The notes under the pieces: generated by a model | The model's database searches: none | What the model was told of the DNA's origin: nothing | The model's input: the letters and a program-made list of their open reading frames with translations, nothing else | NCBI GenBank assembly: GCA_009926865.1 | Contig: RFOD01000007.1 | Location: 1 to 64,000 of the forward strand | Length of the DNA: 64,000 nucleotides | From: Gammaproteobacteria bacterium | GTDB lineage: Bacteria > Pseudomonadota > Gammaproteobacteria > Steroidobacterales > Steroidobacteraceae | Reading direction: 5' to 3' | Shown: positions 1 through 8,661 of the stretch, in pieces | Numbering within the stretch: position 1 is the stretch's first letter | Layout: each line of letters starts with the position of its first letter | Made by a program: the position numbers and the translations under genes

Positions 1-59
1 GCGAGCTGATAAGCCGCGGTGCGCCCCACCTGTCCGGCGCCGAGGATCACGATCTTCAT
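1..59 (-). CDS. trkA: Trk potassium uptake regulatory protein TrkA, N-terminal fragment
   Basis: Only the first 19 codons are inside the window; the gene runs off the left edge. It starts at an ATG whose complement is at 57-59 and reads MKIVILGAGQVGRTAAY, the opening beta strand and GxGxxG nucleotide-binding loop of a Rossmann fold. That exact opening is typical of TrkA, the peripheral NAD(H)-binding RCK subunit that gates the Trk K+ channel at the inner membrane. The gene is divergent from the MFS gene to its right, with about 90 bp between the starts. Identification rests on a short stretch, so another NAD-binding protein cannot be excluded. Confidence 0.7.
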   Translation of the reverse strand, partial: MKIVILGAGQVGRTAAYQL

Positions 60-152
60 GGCGATGGCAAGACTACTCCTAACGGATCGCCTCGGATAGG
101 GGCTAGCGGGTATCCTGCAGGTTTCGTCCACTCTCACTTGGATCGGCACCTT

Positions 153-1445
153 ATGACGACTGCAAGCTCCAACCTTGAAACCCCCGCTTCAACCAATGAG
201 TTCAGGTTGGGATGGAAGGTGTTGATCGCCTCTTTACTCGGGACCGCGTTCGGCGCCTCGCCGCTTCCTTTCAATACGATCGGTTTTTTTATCGACCCAT
301 TGCAGCAGGAGTTTGGCTGGAGTCGAACGGAAATCAGCTTCGGAATCACCATATACGGCATGTTGGCGGCGTTCTTAGCGCCGGTATTCGGCTGGCTCGC
401 CGATCGTTTCGGCGTTCGGTTGGTGGCCTTGGCTTCGCTTGCAATTTTTGCACTGGTCTTCGCCTCGTTTGCGATCATGCCGAGCGCGCTCTGGGCTTTT
501 TATCTTTTATGGGTGCTGATTGGGCTATTTGGTATCGGCTCGACTCCGGTGACCTGGTCCCGAGCGATTAATCTTTGGTATTTCCGGCAACGTGGTCTTG
601 CGCTCGGACTCACTTTAGTCGGCACGAGTATTTCTGCGATGATCCTGCCTTTTTTGACTACCACGTTCATTGCCGAATTCGGCTGGCGGGCCAGTTTCGC
701 TCTATTATCGCTCTTACCTCTCGCGGTTGCGCTCCCCATAGGCCTACTTTGGTTTCGTGAACCGACACCGGAAGAGCGTCCCGCTGAAATCGGCGCTGGT
801 GCGACCAGTGATTTACCAGGACTCACTTTATCCGAGGCGATGCGTCTCCCGCGTTTTTGGATTCTCTGGTTATCGGTCGCGGTAATCACGCTAGCCTATG
901 CGGGGGCATTGGTTCATATGCCATCGATGCTCTCGGCTCGTCAATTTGAGCCTACGCTGATTGCTACGGTGATGAGTATCTTTGGCTTATCAATTTTTGC
1001 TGGACGCATCATCACGGGTCTTTTATTAGATCGATTTTGGGCTCCGCTTGTCACCCTGCCGATTCTTTGCTTGCCGGCTCTTTCGTGTTGGCTGTTGCTG
1101 GGTGACGGGGCGATGTCATTCATGACCGCCATGCTCGCCGCATTTCTGATGGGCTTTGCTGCAGGCGCTGAAACCGATCTTGTGGCCTATCTCGCGGGTC
1201 GGTACTTTGGAATGAAAAGCTATGGCCAGATCTATGGCGTGCAATACATGGCGTTTGGGTTGATGGCGGCTCTATCGCCGACCGTATACGGATGGGTGCG
1301 CGATACCACGGGTAGTTACGATGGTATTTTGTCGATCGCAGCGGGCATGTTTATAGGCGGCGCGCTCATGATGTTGCTATTGGGTCCTTACCCCGATTTT
1401 GGTCGTATTACGGAGGAAGAGCCTTCACCAGTTGACCCAGCCTAG
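153..1445 (+). CDS. MFS transporter, monocarboxylate/oxalate-formate antiporter-like
   Basis: Encodes about 430 aa with twelve predicted hydrophobic segments. The motif between segments 2 and 3 (GWLADRFGVR) is the family signature of the Major Facilitator Superfamily. The N-terminal half (PLPFNTIGFFIDPLQQEFGW) resembles the monocarboxylate/oxalate-formate antiporter branch, so the substrate is probably a small organic anion, but it cannot be fixed from sequence. The ATG at 153 is chosen; an in-frame TTG at 138 would add five residues, and neither has a strong ribosome binding site. The 3' end overlaps the convergent uppP gene by 21 bp. Confidence 0.8.
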   Translation: MTTASSNLETPASTNEFRLGWKVLIASLLGTAFGASPLPFNTIGFFIDPLQQEFGWSRTEISFGITIYGMLAAFLAPVFGWLADRFGVRLVALASLAIFALVFASFAIMPSALWAFYLLWVLIGLFGIGSTPVTWSRAINLWYFRQRGLALGLTLVGTSISAMILPFLTTTFIAEFGWRASFALLSLLPLAVALPIGLLWFREPTPEERPAEIGAGATSDLPGLTLSEAMRLPRFWILWLSVAVITLAYAGALVHMPSMLSARQFEPTLIATVMSIFGLSIFAGRIITGLLLDRFWAPLVTLPILCLPALSCWLLLGDGAMSFMTAMLAAFLMGFAAGAETDLVAYLAGRYFGMKSYGQIYGVQYMAFGLMAALSPTVYGWVRDTTGSYDGILSIAAGMFIGGALMMLLLGPYPDFGRITEEEPSPVDPA

Positions 1446-2231
1446 TTGCCAGGTCACTAAGATTAGGCCACCGAAGACGATGCGGTACCACGCGAACATC
1501 GCAAAAGAGTGCCGACTGACAAAACGAACCAGAAAACGAATAGCGAGTAGTGCCGCTAGAAACGAGACCACGCTACTTGTGATAAGTGAGATAGCTTCGG
1601 CTTGAGTGATGGGGTCGCGCGCATCGAGCAGTTTGTAGCCGGTGGCTGCGAACATCACTGGGATCGCGACAAAGAAAGAAAATTCCGCTGCAGTTTTACG
1701 GTCGAGACCCGTCAACAGTCCGCCCAAGATCGTTGCCGCCGAGCGACTTGTGCCGGGGATCAATGCCAGACATTGAAAGAACCCAATGCGTAAGGCATGA
1801 CGCCAATTCAGCTGTTCAAGCTCGGTGATACGACCACTGTGCTGACGTCGTTCGGCCCATAAAATTAATACGCCGCCCACCACCAAAGCGATCGCGACTG
1901 GAATCGGGGCAAATAAGACATTCTCAATCGTTTCTTCAAACAATAGACCCAAAAATGCAGCCGGCAGAAATGCAAAGAATAGATTCCACACAAACCGCCT
2001 GGAATTCGTATCATCGCGTAGTGTGATCGCGGTGTGCCACAATCGCTCTCGATACTCAAAACACACGGCCAGAATGGCGGCACCTTGGATAACGATGAGT
2101 TGTCGGAAGGTGGTTTCGGCTTGTAGATCCAGCAACGCACGCGTGATGATGAGGTGCCCGGTGCTCGAGATCGGTAAGAACTCGGTGAAGCCCTCAACGA
2201 GGCCGAGCAGGATGTCGGCTAGCCAATTCAT
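1425..2231 (-). CDS. uppP: Undecaprenyl-diphosphatase (UppP/BacA)
   Basis: Integral membrane phosphatase of 268 aa that converts undecaprenyl diphosphate to undecaprenyl phosphate, recycling the lipid carrier for peptidoglycan and other envelope polymers. The two family signatures are present: EGFTEFLPISSTGH at residues 13-26, with the two catalytic-region glutamates, and PGTSRSAAT near residue 160. The rest is multiple hydrophobic segments, and the length is normal. Its ATG overlaps the stop of the upstream MFS gene (ATGA), so the two are probably translated from one mRNA. The gene is convergent with, and overlaps, the MFS gene at 153-1445. Confidence 0.95.
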   Translation of the reverse strand: MNWLADILLGLVEGFTEFLPISSTGHLIITRALLDLQAETTFRQLIVIQGAAILAVCFEYRERLWHTAITLRDDTNSRRFVWNLFFAFLPAAFLGLLFEETIENVLFAPIPVAIALVVGGVLILWAERRQHSGRITELEQLNWRHALRIGFFQCLALIPGTSRSAATILGGLLTGLDRKTAAEFSFFVAIPVMFAATGYKLLDARDPITQAEAISLITSSVVSFLAALLAIRFLVRFVSRHSFAMFAWYRIVFGGLILVTWQLGWVNW

Positions 2232-3538
2232 TCGGGCATCGCCTGACCACGAGTCTCAATGACCCAGCGCATCAGTAAGAGACCGACGACGGGAACAAAA
2301 CCCACCATGAATAGGGTTCTCAGTACTACGCTCGGATCGCCTGCTCCCGCCGCTGCGATACTACCGACCAGAAAAGGACCACCTGCGGCAATGACACGAC
2401 CAATGTTGTAGCAAAAGCCCGAACCCGTTGCGCGCAATCGTGTGGGAAAGAGCTCAGGAAGATAAAAAGTAAAGCTGCCAAAAATCCCAAATACGGTGAG
2501 ACCCACAAAGAAATACATATAGAGCCGTGTCTGCGGCTCAAGGTCTAAACCGAAAGTACTCATCAATGCGATCGCGGAGCCTGCAAAATAAATGGCAAAC
2601 ATCGGGCGCCGGCCCAGCTTTTTCGCGATGGGGATCGTGAGTAAGGTCCCAATGAGCCCACCAATATTGAAAAAGGTGGTCGCTTGTGTTTTCCAACTTT
2701 CGATCAAGATACTTGCTGCATTGCGGTCGAGCCCCTGTAGCGCTGCCTCGGCTTGAGCGAGATTTGCTGATACCACCGGTATAAATGCGTTACAGCTCCA
2801 CCACATCAGGAGCGCGACCAGCGTCATTAGCAAAGCGCTACGTGTTCTTGGCCAAAGCTCAGGAGAGAAGATTTCTCGCAAACGGGCGGGCGCAGCCGTC
2901 GCTGCAATAGATTTCCAGCGCTCTGGTTCTTTGATAAAGAGCCTCACCACGAAAGCGAACGCAGCGGGCACTAGGCCAAACAGCAGCACAACCCGCCAGG
3001 AAAACTCGGGGTTGTCGCTCAAAAGATTACCTGCAATCCAGGAATTGACGCCCGTAGCTAGAAATAAACCTAAAGGCGCCGAGGTATAAAGTAGTGCCCC
3101 AGCTTCGACGCGCTGGTCCTCGGGGACGACTTCTGCCACCAAGGCGCAGCCCGCTGCCCACTCGCCTCCGATCCCTAGGCTGGCGACAATTCGGCAAAGA
3201 ATCAATTGCTCAATGTTGGTGACCATGGCACAGGCGGCTGTACCGACCGCATACATCACCATGGTCCACATCAGCACCTTACGCCGACCAAACCGATCAG
3301 ATATCGGCCCGAATAGCACTCCACCGGCTGCCCAACCCAACAAAAAAATAGCCGTCAACACTCCAGTCCAGTACAGAGTCTCTGCTCGCGCTGCAGCAGA
3401 ACCGAGCTCAAGGCCCAGTAGAGTTGGAATCGCATTAGGTGCGACATAATTGAAAAGCAGACTATCAAAAATATCAAAGCCCCAGCCGAGCCAAGCAGCA
3501 GCTAGTACCGTCCACTGATAACGTGTCAGCTTGATCAT
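2228..3538 (-). CDS. MFS transporter, sugar/aromatic-acid porter-like
   Basis: Protein of 436 aa with twelve hydrophobic segments. It carries the MFS loop motif GPISDRFGRRK after segment 2, a GIGGEWAAG stretch in segment 4 as in metabolite:H+ symporters, and a PELFPTRLRATG stretch in the C-terminal half typical of the sugar and aromatic-acid porter families. The ATG is preceded by a strong purine-rich site (AGGGGG). It lies 25 bp downstream of pyrF and overlaps uppP by 4 bp, so it is probably part of a uvrD-pyrF-MFS-uppP transcript. The substrate is unknown; pyrF next door does not identify it. Confidence 0.85.
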   Translation of the reverse strand: MIKLTRYQWTVLAAAWLGWGFDIFDSLLFNYVAPNAIPTLLGLELGSAAARAETLYWTGVLTAIFLLGWAAGGVLFGPISDRFGRRKVLMWTMVMYAVGTAACAMVTNIEQLILCRIVASLGIGGEWAAGCALVAEVVPEDQRVEAGALLYTSAPLGLFLATGVNSWIAGNLLSDNPEFSWRVVLLFGLVPAAFAFVVRLFIKEPERWKSIAATAAPARLREIFSPELWPRTRSALLMTLVALLMWWSCNAFIPVVSANLAQAEAALQGLDRNAASILIESWKTQATTFFNIGGLIGTLLTIPIAKKLGRRPMFAIYFAGSAIALMSTFGLDLEPQTRLYMYFFVGLTVFGIFGSFTFYLPELFPTRLRATGSGFCYNIGRVIAAGGPFLVGSIAAAGAGDPSVVLRTLFMVGFVPVVGLLLMRWVIETRGQAMPE

Positions 3539-3563
3539 GCCTGTCCCCCTTCGCTCGCTTTGC

Positions 3564-4418
3564 TTACGATTTTGAAGTACGCGCGCAATTAATCGCTAAT
3601 CGCAGCTCATCGGTGGCGGCACGCGCGGCAGTTGCGAACTGCCCATCCGATCCTGCGTAGAGAATACCGCGCGAGGAGTTGATGATTAGCCCACCGCCAT
3701 CCGCGCGCATACCATGACTGACTGCGAGATCCACATCTCCACCTTGAGCGCCAATACCCGGAACCAAAAATATCATGTCACCGGTTCGCTGGCGGACCTC
3801 AGCAAGCTCTTCAGGATAAGTCGCACCCACCACAAGCAGACAATTGCCATGCTCATTCCATTGATGAGCGACATGTTCAGCCACAATTTGATAGAGCTTG
3901 CGACCGTTGACTTGCAGCTCCTGAAATTCGCCTGAACCGGCATTGGAGGTTTTGCACAAGACGATCACGCCTTTATCGGTATGCGCTAGAAAAGGCGCGA
4001 CTGAGTCATAGCCAAGGTAAGGGTTTACGGTCACGGCATCCGCGCCATAGCGTTCGAAGGCCTCACGGGCATACTTTTCGGCCGTGCTGCCGATGTCACC
4101 GCGCTTGGAATCGAGAATCACCGCGACGTTGGGTGCTCGCTCACGGATGTAGCGGATGGTGTCCTGTAACTGGTCCTCGGCACCGACGGCAGCGTAATGG
4201 GCGATCTGTGGCTTATAGGCGCATACCATGTCACAGGTGGCATCAATGATGGCGCGATTGAACTGCAGAATGGCGTCAGGCCGCGACCGTAAATGATTCG
4301 GCAGGCGCTCGATGTCTGGGTCAAGGCCGACGCAAACCAATGAATCCGTTGCGTGCATCTGCGCTTCAAGGCGTTCGCAAAACGGAGCGACGGGTGACTC
4401 AGAGGGGGTCGCAGTCAT
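3564..4418 (-). CDS. pyrF: Orotidine 5'-phosphate decarboxylase, type 2
   Basis: Catalyses the last step of de novo UMP synthesis, OMP to UMP + CO2, in the cytosol. At 284 aa it matches the longer type 2 family rather than the roughly 235-aa E. coli-type enzyme. The catalytic signature [15 protein letters not shown] is at residues 103-117, with Lys105 and Asp108 as the expected Lys/Asp pair. An early CVGLDPD and a later [10 protein letters not shown] phosphate-region motif are also present. The ATG has an AAGGTG upstream site. It follows uvrD by about 10 bp. Confidence 0.95.
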   Translation of the reverse strand: MTATPSESPVAPFCERLEAQMHATDSLVCVGLDPDIERLPNHLRSRPDAILQFNRAIIDATCDMVCAYKPQIAHYAAVGAEDQLQDTIRYIRERAPNVAVILDSKRGDIGSTAEKYAREAFERYGADAVTVNPYLGYDSVAPFLAHTDKGVIVLCKTSNAGSGEFQELQVNGRKLYQIVAEHVAHQWNEHGNCLLVVGATYPEELAEVRQRTGDMIFLVPGIGAQGGDVDLAVSHGMRADGGGLIINSSRGILYAGSDGQFATAARAATDELRLAINCARTSKS

Positions 4419-4428
4419 AGATCACACC

Positions 4429-6666
4429 TTAGACGGGTTCGAGATTGGCGTATTGGAGCATTAACCATTTGCTACCAGCAGACTCAAAATTGACCTGGAT
4501 TCGGGCATGCGGCCCTTGGCCTTCCAGGTTCAACACAACCCCCATGCCGAACTTGGCATGTTGGACACGTGCGCCGAGTTTAAGGCCAGGCGCCACTTCC
4601 GCAGCGCGCAGGGCCGACGGTCCGGTTTTACTACTGTACTGTGTCGAGACGCGATCGCCCCAGCCACTACTGCTGCGACTACCGCCTGCGCCTGCAGGAT
4701 GTCGACCGAAGTGCCCGGCCTGGCGCGGGCGTACCTCTTCGAGCAAGCTCTCCGGAATTTCTTTGATAAAGCGCGAGGGCTGGCCGTAGCTATCAATACC
4801 ATGAAGCCGTCGCTGCTCAGCATAGGTGAGATACAGCGTCTGCATTGCACGCGTGGTTCCGACGTAGGCTAAACGGCGCTCTTCTTCGAGGCTGTCTAGG
4901 TCGTTTAGCGAGCGCTGATGTGGGAATAGTCCATCTTCCAATCCTGCTAAAAACACCACCGGAAACTCGAGACCTTTAGCGGTATGCAAGGTCATCATTT
5001 GTACGCAGTCTTCCCAAGATTCCGCTTGTCCTTCGCCAGATTCCAGCACAGCGTGCGCGAGAAAGGACTCAAGAGGTGGTAATGACTCGCCATCGAGTGC
5101 TTCAGGCTCAAAACCACGGGCGGCTGAAACGAGTTCAAGCAAGTTTTCAACACGCGCTTCGCCACGATCGGCTTTATCTTTGCGATGATGGTCCAGCAAG
5201 CCACTACCATGGATGACCTGATCCACAATTTCGTGTAGGGCGAGACCACCTGTGTCGGCTGCCAGCTTTTCAATGAGTTGCATGAAGCCTTGCAAGGACG
5301 TGCCTGCTTTGGCGCCGATGGAACCCTCAGCAATAATGCCAAGCGCAGCAGACCAGAGTGAACTACCTGCGAGTTTAGCTCGCTCGCGAAGACTATCTAG
5401 CGTTTTAGCGCCAATACCGCGGGTGGGTAAATTGACTACCCGCTCAAACGAGGTGTCGTCGTTACGGTTAGAAACGAGTCGCAAATAGGCAAGCGCGTCT
5501 TTGATTTCCGCGCGCTCAAAAAATCGTAGGCCTCCGTACACCTTGTACGGAATGCGCGCTGAAAGTAATGCTTCTTCAAAGACCCGCGACTGTGCATTGG
5601 AGCGATAGAGGATGGCCACGTCACGCCTATTCCCACCACGAGATGACCAGTCTCGAATTCTTTGAATGACAAAGTCTGCTTCATCACGCTCGTTAAATGC
5701 AGCGTATAGCTTAATGGTTTCGCCGCGTTGCCCACTCGTCCAGAGATTTTTCCCCAGACGACCGCTGTTGTGAGCGATCAAGGCATTGGCCGCATCCAAT
5801 ATCGTGGCTGTCGAGCGATAGTTTTGTTCTAAGCGAACGAGCTTGGCATGGGGGAAATCACGCCTGAACGTCTGTAAGTTTTCCACACGGGCGCCCCGCC
5901 ATCGATAAATCGATTGATCATCATCACCGACAGCAAACGGCGCACCATCTGAGCCCGCCAATAATTTCATCCAAGCGTATTGGATCGTGTTTGTGTCTTG
6001 AAACTCATCGATCAGAATATGGCGAAAGCGCCTGCGATAATGTGCGAGCAGATCGGGCTGATCACGCCACAATTCAAAGGCGCGCAGTAGTAGTTCAGCA
6101 AAGTCGATGACCCCTGCGCGCTGACAGGCGTCTTCATAATCCTGATAAAGCTTGATGAGTTGCAGGCGGGTCGGGTCATTGCCATCTTTGAGGGCTTTTG
6201 GTCGCCGCCCCTCATCTTTGTTCTGGTTAATGAAATACTGAATATCTCGTGGCACCCAGCGACTGTCATCTAGATTTTGAGCCTTCAGGATTTTTTTGAT
6301 CAGTCGTAACTGATCATCGCCATCTAGGATCTGAAAGGTTTGTGGTAACCCCGCTTCGCGCCAATGCAAGCGCAATAGACGGTGGGCAATCCCGTGGAAG
6401 GTGCCGATCCATAAAGCCGCACCTGGTACACCGAGCAGCGATTCAATCCGCGCGCGCATCTCTCCGGCGGCTTTGTTGGTGAATGTCACAGCTAAAACGC
6501 TGTGTACAGCCGCGCCTTCCGCATCGATCAGCCATGCGACTCGGTGGGTCAGCACGCGCGTTTTTCCACTGCCGGCACCAGCCAGTACGAGCACTGGTCC
6601 GATGGGCGCGGTCACCGCTTCGCGTTGTGCATCATTCAGAGGGTTGAGAATGGGCGATAGATCCAT
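4429..6666 (-). CDS. uvrD: DNA helicase II, UvrD
   Basis: Superfamily 1A 3'-5' DNA helicase of 745 aa acting in nucleotide excision and mismatch repair. The start chosen reads MDLSPILNPLNDAQREAV, as in enterobacterial UvrD; a frame-open extension 28 codons upstream looks non-coding. Seen in order: Q-motif (Gln14), Walker A AGAGSGKT at 29-36, motif II DEFQDTN, VGDDDQSIYRWRGA (motif III), QNYRS (motif IV), and motifs V-VI around HTAKGLEFPVVF and VGTTRA. The C-terminal tail (VQHAKFGMGVVLNLEG) is the UvrD/PcrA Tudor-like RNA-polymerase-binding domain, which separates it from Rep. It is divergent from the VOC gene. Confidence 0.96.
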   Translation of the reverse strand: MDLSPILNPLNDAQREAVTAPIGPVLVLAGAGSGKTRVLTHRVAWLIDAEGAAVHSVLAVTFTNKAAGEMRARIESLLGVPGAALWIGTFHGIAHRLLRLHWREAGLPQTFQILDGDDQLRLIKKILKAQNLDDSRWVPRDIQYFINQNKDEGRRPKALKDGNDPTRLQLIKLYQDYEDACQRAGVIDFAELLLRAFELWRDQPDLLAHYRRRFRHILIDEFQDTNTIQYAWMKLLAGSDGAPFAVGDDDQSIYRWRGARVENLQTFRRDFPHAKLVRLEQNYRSTATILDAANALIAHNSGRLGKNLWTSGQRGETIKLYAAFNERDEADFVIQRIRDWSSRGGNRRDVAILYRSNAQSRVFEEALLSARIPYKVYGGLRFFERAEIKDALAYLRLVSNRNDDTSFERVVNLPTRGIGAKTLDSLRERAKLAGSSLWSAALGIIAEGSIGAKAGTSLQGFMQLIEKLAADTGGLALHEIVDQVIHGSGLLDHHRKDKADRGEARVENLLELVSAARGFEPEALDGESLPPLESFLAHAVLESGEGQAESWEDCVQMMTLHTAKGLEFPVVFLAGLEDGLFPHQRSLNDLDSLEEERRLAYVGTTRAMQTLYLTYAEQRRLHGIDSYGQPSRFIKEIPESLLEEVRPRQAGHFGRHPAGAGGSRSSSGWGDRVSTQYSSKTGPSALRAAEVAPGLKLGARVQHAKFGMGVVLNLEGQGPHARIQVNFESAGSKWLMLQYANLEPV

Positions 6667-6753
6667 GAGCGGTCCGCATTCTAAACGGTCTCGGCGCTGT
6701 GTTCCCGCTCGCTTTTCACCCCGTCTATACTGATGTTGAAAAAGGAGCAACTC

Positions 6754-7734
6754 ATGAGCGAACCCTTGCCGACCGTAAGCCTAAATCTGGCACGAGAATC
6801 ATTGCGTTCGAAGGCTTTTGCGTTCGCGATCCTCAGTGTCACCCATCTTGAGACGGCCTTGGCGTTGTGGCGAGATCGCTTTGGGATGCAGGTGCTGGCC
6901 CACCGCTCAGGCGCGGATCCCGAGTTATCAAAGATCTGGGGGCTAGAGCCACAGGCGATTGCCGCGCAATCGCTACTGGTGACGCCCGGCATGACGCAAG
7001 GTGGGCTGCACTTGGTCGAATTCACCGAGCCGGGGCCGACGGTTCGTGCTGGCGCAGCACCGACGGATCTTTGTCCGAAGAGTGTCGACATCGCGGTACA
7101 TGATATCCAAACGCGTTTCGCTGAACTGGAAGCGGCCGGGTATCAATTCCGCTCGCGGTTTGAAACCGATGGAATCGTGGTCTACGAGGTGCATTTACCC
7201 GGTCCCGAGGATGTCAATCTCGTGTTTCTGGAACAAGTGGGTAAGCCTGAGCACGTGAGCGCTAAGGGCTATGGCGTCTCGCCGCAAGTGGTTGCGATTT
7301 CACCGGATAATCGTCAGGAAAAACAATTCTTTGAAGCAGTACTCGGAATGGATGAAGCGTCTTATCACCGCTTTGGCGGCCCCGAGGTGGAACGGACGAT
7401 AGGTCTGCCACCTGGGGGGCAGCTAGATGTGCGAATTTTTGGCGATAAGGACTTCGATTATGGCCGCTTGGAGATCGTGCAATACGAGGGTGTGACCAGT
7501 ACCAATCTGTACCCACGAGCCCAACCACCCGCCAGAGGTTTTTTGGGCGTCAGTCTGTATTGCGAGGATATCGACGCTGCCCTCGTATGCGCGCGGAGCA
7601 TGATATCGCGTACGAATCTGAGTCATACACTGACCCCGCAGGATCACGGCGTCGTGAGTTCGGTGCTCGGCTCACATCGGATGGCGACGCTGTTCTCGCC
7701 TGCTGGCCTGCGGATTGAGTTAATTGGCCTGTAA
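6754..7734 (+). CDS. Two-domain VOC (glyoxalase/dioxygenase-fold) family protein
   Basis: Protein of 326 aa. The ATG at 6754 is chosen because AAAGGAG ends six bases upstream (6741-6747); the in-frame ATG at 6733 has no such site. Two vicinal-oxygen-chelate modules are visible: residues about 25-165 (AILSVTHLETALALWRDRFG to VHLPGPEDVNLVFL) and about 180-325 (VVAISPDNRQEKQFFEAVLG to FSPAGLRIELIGL). The fold is used by glyoxalase I, extradiol dioxygenases and fosfomycin-resistance proteins; metal ligands cannot be assigned with confidence and the substrate is unknown. The neighbour on the opposite strand is a glyoxalase II-like gene, which hints at aldehyde metabolism but proves nothing. Confidence 0.75.
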   Translation: MSEPLPTVSLNLARESLRSKAFAFAILSVTHLETALALWRDRFGMQVLAHRSGADPELSKIWGLEPQAIAAQSLLVTPGMTQGGLHLVEFTEPGPTVRAGAAPTDLCPKSVDIAVHDIQTRFAELEAAGYQFRSRFETDGIVVYEVHLPGPEDVNLVFLEQVGKPEHVSAKGYGVSPQVVAISPDNRQEKQFFEAVLGMDEASYHRFGGPEVERTIGLPPGGQLDVRIFGDKDFDYGRLEIVQYEGVTSTNLYPRAQPPARGFLGVSLYCEDIDAALVCARSMISRTNLSHTLTPQDHGVVSSVLGSHRMATLFSPAGLRIELIGL

Positions 7735-7770
7735 GGCATCACGATAGAGAACGTACTACGAGTCGTTGTA

Positions 7771-8568
7771 CTACCAGTCGTTGCGTAGACGGCGTAACGC
7801 TAGGAACACAGCTTTAGAATCGGGCTGTGCTGATAGGGTGGGTAGCGTTGCTTTCAGACCTTCAATGATTTCGTCACTTTGCAGACGAAAAAAGCTATTG
7901 AACTGCCGTTCTTCAGCGAGGGTTGTGACGGGTGTTTCCAAGCCCTCCAAGCGTTCAACCGCTTGTAGCTGTCGCGAGGCAGCCTGATTTCCAGGCTCAC
8001 GGTCTAAAGTAAAGGCCAGATTGCGCGCCATGTAGTCATGGCCCGGATAAACCTCGGTGTCATCGGGTAGGGTTGCTAATTGATGGATGAAGGTCTCGTA
8101 GAGTGCCTCGGGATCGCCGCCGTTATGGCAATTACCCGCGCCCGCGCTGAAGAGCGTATCACCGCAAAACAATTTGGGGTGGGTGCCAACGCGGAGTAGG
8201 CAAGCGTGTGCAAAGGTATGTCCCGGCGTATCGAGTACCCGCAGTGTTTCGGTGGCGCCGATCTGGATCACATCGCCCGCGCTCAGGGTGTGATCAATGT
8301 GCGGTATACGCCCTACCGCTGCGGCATGGGCGAGTATCCGCGCGCCGGTGGCTGCCCTGAGTTGCTCATTGCCGCCAATATGATCCTGATGTTCGTGGGT
8401 ATTGAAGATCTGGGTGATCGTCCAGCCTCGAGTTTGAGCCGTTCGTAGGCAGAGCTCCCAGTCGAGGGGGTCAATGGCGAGCGCTTCCCCCGTATGGGGA
8501 CAGGCAAGGAGATAGTGATAATTGCGCCAACGGTTACCTGGCCAAATACGTTCAATCAGTAAGTCCAT
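7771..8568 (-). CDS. gloB: Hydroxyacylglutathione hydrolase (glyoxalase II)-like metallo-hydrolase
   Basis: Metallo-beta-lactamase-fold thioesterase of 265 aa. The binuclear metal signature THEHQDH is at residues 57-63 (His58, His60, Asp62, His63), with later metal-site regions DTPGHTFAHAC, CGDTLFSAGAGN and YPGHDY. The C-terminal region fits the glyoxalase II substrate domain, so hydrolysis of S-lactoylglutathione to D-lactate and glutathione is the default assignment. The start is the ATG complement at 8566-8568; the frame stays open to 9117 antisense to pcs, but that extension is low-complexity shadow. It is divergent from pcs with 93 bp between starts, so a role with reactive aldehydes or acyl thioesters from that pathway is possible but inferred. 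Confidence 0.88.
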   Translation of the reverse strand: MDLLIERIWPGNRWRNYHYLLACPHTGEALAIDPLDWELCLRTAQTRGWTITQIFNTHEHQDHIGGNEQLRAATGARILAHAAAVGRIPHIDHTLSAGDVIQIGATETLRVLDTPGHTFAHACLLRVGTHPKLFCGDTLFSAGAGNCHNGGDPEALYETFIHQLATLPDDTEVYPGHDYMARNLAFTLDREPGNQAASRQLQAVERLEGLETPVTTLAEERQFNSFFRLQSDEIIEGLKATLPTLSAQPDSKAVFLALRRLRNDW

Positions 8569-8592
8569 GCTGAGAAGTGTAACGGTCAAAAG

Positions 8593-8633
8593 TGTCAGAC
8601 GGGGCTGACAGCGTAGACGATTGCTGCTAGCCT
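8593..8633 (+). promoter_or_regulatory. Candidate promoter and operator for pcs-mcr
   Basis: An 18-bp inverted repeat TGTCAG-N6-CTGACA occupies 8593-8610. Its right arm CTGACA doubles as a near-consensus -35 (5 of 6), followed by exactly 17 bp and TAGCCT at 8628-8633 as a weak -10. A GGAG ribosome binding site is at 8648-8651, ten bases before the pcs ATG at 8662. A factor binding the repeat would occlude the -35. Seen by eye only; the regulator is unknown. Confidence 0.45.
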
Positions 8634-8661
8634 CAAAAGTTGGGGGCGGAGATCGACGTTT

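Noticed and set aside
6667-6750. Longer UvrD start at 6750
   Set aside because: The 28 extra residues are basic and unlike the family, while MDLSPILNPLND at 6666 matches UvrD closely.
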